Positions 63,614-64,000 of a DNA stretch of 64,000 nucleotides are shown piece after piece. Each line of letters begins with the position of its first letter. Position 1 is the first letter of the stretch. The DNA lies in the NCBI RefSeq assembly GCF_040448685.1, contig NZ_CP159290.1, forward strand, positions 3,410,001-3,474,000, written 5' to 3'. The notes below the pieces were generated by a model that saw only the letters and a list, made by a program, of their open reading frames with translations, did not search any database and had not been told where the DNA came from. This DNA comes from Cellulosimicrobium sp. ES-005. Lineage in GTDB: Bacteria; Actinomycetota; Actinomycetes; Actinomycetales; Cellulomonadaceae. Both the position numbers and the translations under genes were made by a program.

Positions 63614-64000
63614 TCAGCGGTGGGCGGCGCCCAGGTCGGCGAAGAGGTCGCTGTTGAGGCGGAAGGCGTGCTTGGCCTCGGCGACGGTCTCGTCGAGCTG
63701 CTCGGGCGTGAGGACGAGGCCGTCGAGGCGCTCGCGGTAGACGTCCTTGAACGGCTTGGACTTGGGGATCTCGACGAACGTGTAGAACGCGAGGCCGTCG
63801 CCCGAGAGGCCGTAGTGCCGCTCCAGCATGCGCTTGATGATCTGCCCGCCGGAGAGGTCGCCGAGGTAGCGGGTGTACGCGTGCGCGGCGTAGGCGGGCA
63901 GCGACGCGCCGACCGTGCGCAGGCGCGCGACGTAGCGCTCGGTCGCGGGGTGGAGGGTGATGCGCTCGGCCCAGTCGGCGCCGACGAGGAACGTGAGGTC
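63614..64000 (-). CDS. Heme oxygenase, biliverdin-producing (5' end outside window)
   Basis: The last 128 residues are visible; the start lies to the right. YTRYLGDLSGGQIIKRMLERHYG is the distal helix hallmark with the Gly-rich kink over the heme, followed by FYTFVEIPKSKPFKDVYRERLD and EAKHAFRLNSDLFADL. It opens heme to biliverdin, CO and iron, completing use of heme imported by HmuTUV encoded 3.6 kb away. The proximal His is beyond the edge. Convergent with the ydeP-like gene. Confidence 0.93.
   Translation of the reverse strand, partial: DLTFLVGADWAERITLHPATERYVARLRTVGASLPAYAAHAYTRYLGDLSGGQIIKRMLERHYGLSGDGLAFYTFVEIPKSKPFKDVYRERLDGLVLTPEQLDETVAEAKHAFRLNSDLFADLGAAHR

Overview
The window comes from a very GC-rich actinomycete. 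Leaderless genes, 4-base start/stop overlaps, GTG starts and the gene content (GH92 mannosidase, TipA-type MerR, EF-G-like protein, HmuTUV plus heme oxygenase) suggest the Cellulosimicrobium/Cellulomonas group; that placement is inference from protein character only.

Layout. 1-23.8 kb looks like ordinary chromosome: the end of a fumarate reductase/succinate dehydrogenase pair, phosphoglucomutase, a TetR-controlled ABC drug exporter, a P450, the anaerobic (class III) ribonucleotide reductase nrdD-nrdG behind two NrdR boxes, a YwiC-like protein, a large secreted GH92 alpha-mannosidase with a LacI-type operator, small housekeeping genes, a TipA-like regulator and an EF-G-like GTPase. 57-64 kb is also chromosomal: hmuTUV heme import with a DtxR/IdeR-type box, fdhD with a YdeP-like molybdoenzyme, and a heme oxygenase running off the end.

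The 33 kb between fusA2-like and hmuV (about 23.85-57.0 kb) is a composite accessory island. From left to right it holds: a 3.1-kb element made of two tyrosine recombinases and an XRE protein between imperfect terminal inverted repeats; a membrane desaturase operon; a stretch rich in putative defence genes (HEPN/Toprim protein, MazEF-like toxin-antitoxin, OLD-type ATPase/Toprim nuclease, HNH-Excalibur remnant, TIR-like effector with an extra C-terminal domain); decayed serine recombinases; a CmtR-like sensor with a cation-diffusion transporter; a ribonucleotide reductase cassette nrdI-nrdF; a copper/heme membrane cassette (ferric-reductase-like cytochrome, PepSY protein, PCuAC, DyP peroxidase, CopD-CtaG fusion); a four-gene operon of secreted paralogues plus a membrane protein; and an IS30 transposase. 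Four related hairpin repeats (37.6, 39.85, 42.3 and 50.9 kb) lie at the joints between these cargo modules.

The most notable gene is nrdF at 40.7 kb. Aligned to class Ib NrdF, three of the four carboxylate metal ligands are replaced by Gln, Ser and Lys while Asp, both His and the radical Tyr remain. This is the QSK signature of the metal-free, DOPA-radical class Ie R2 proteins. It is paired with nrdI but no nrdE, has a conserved-position 158-residue unknown gene downstream, and is preceded by two NrdR-box-like sites with exactly the same 32-bp spacing as those before chromosomal nrdD.
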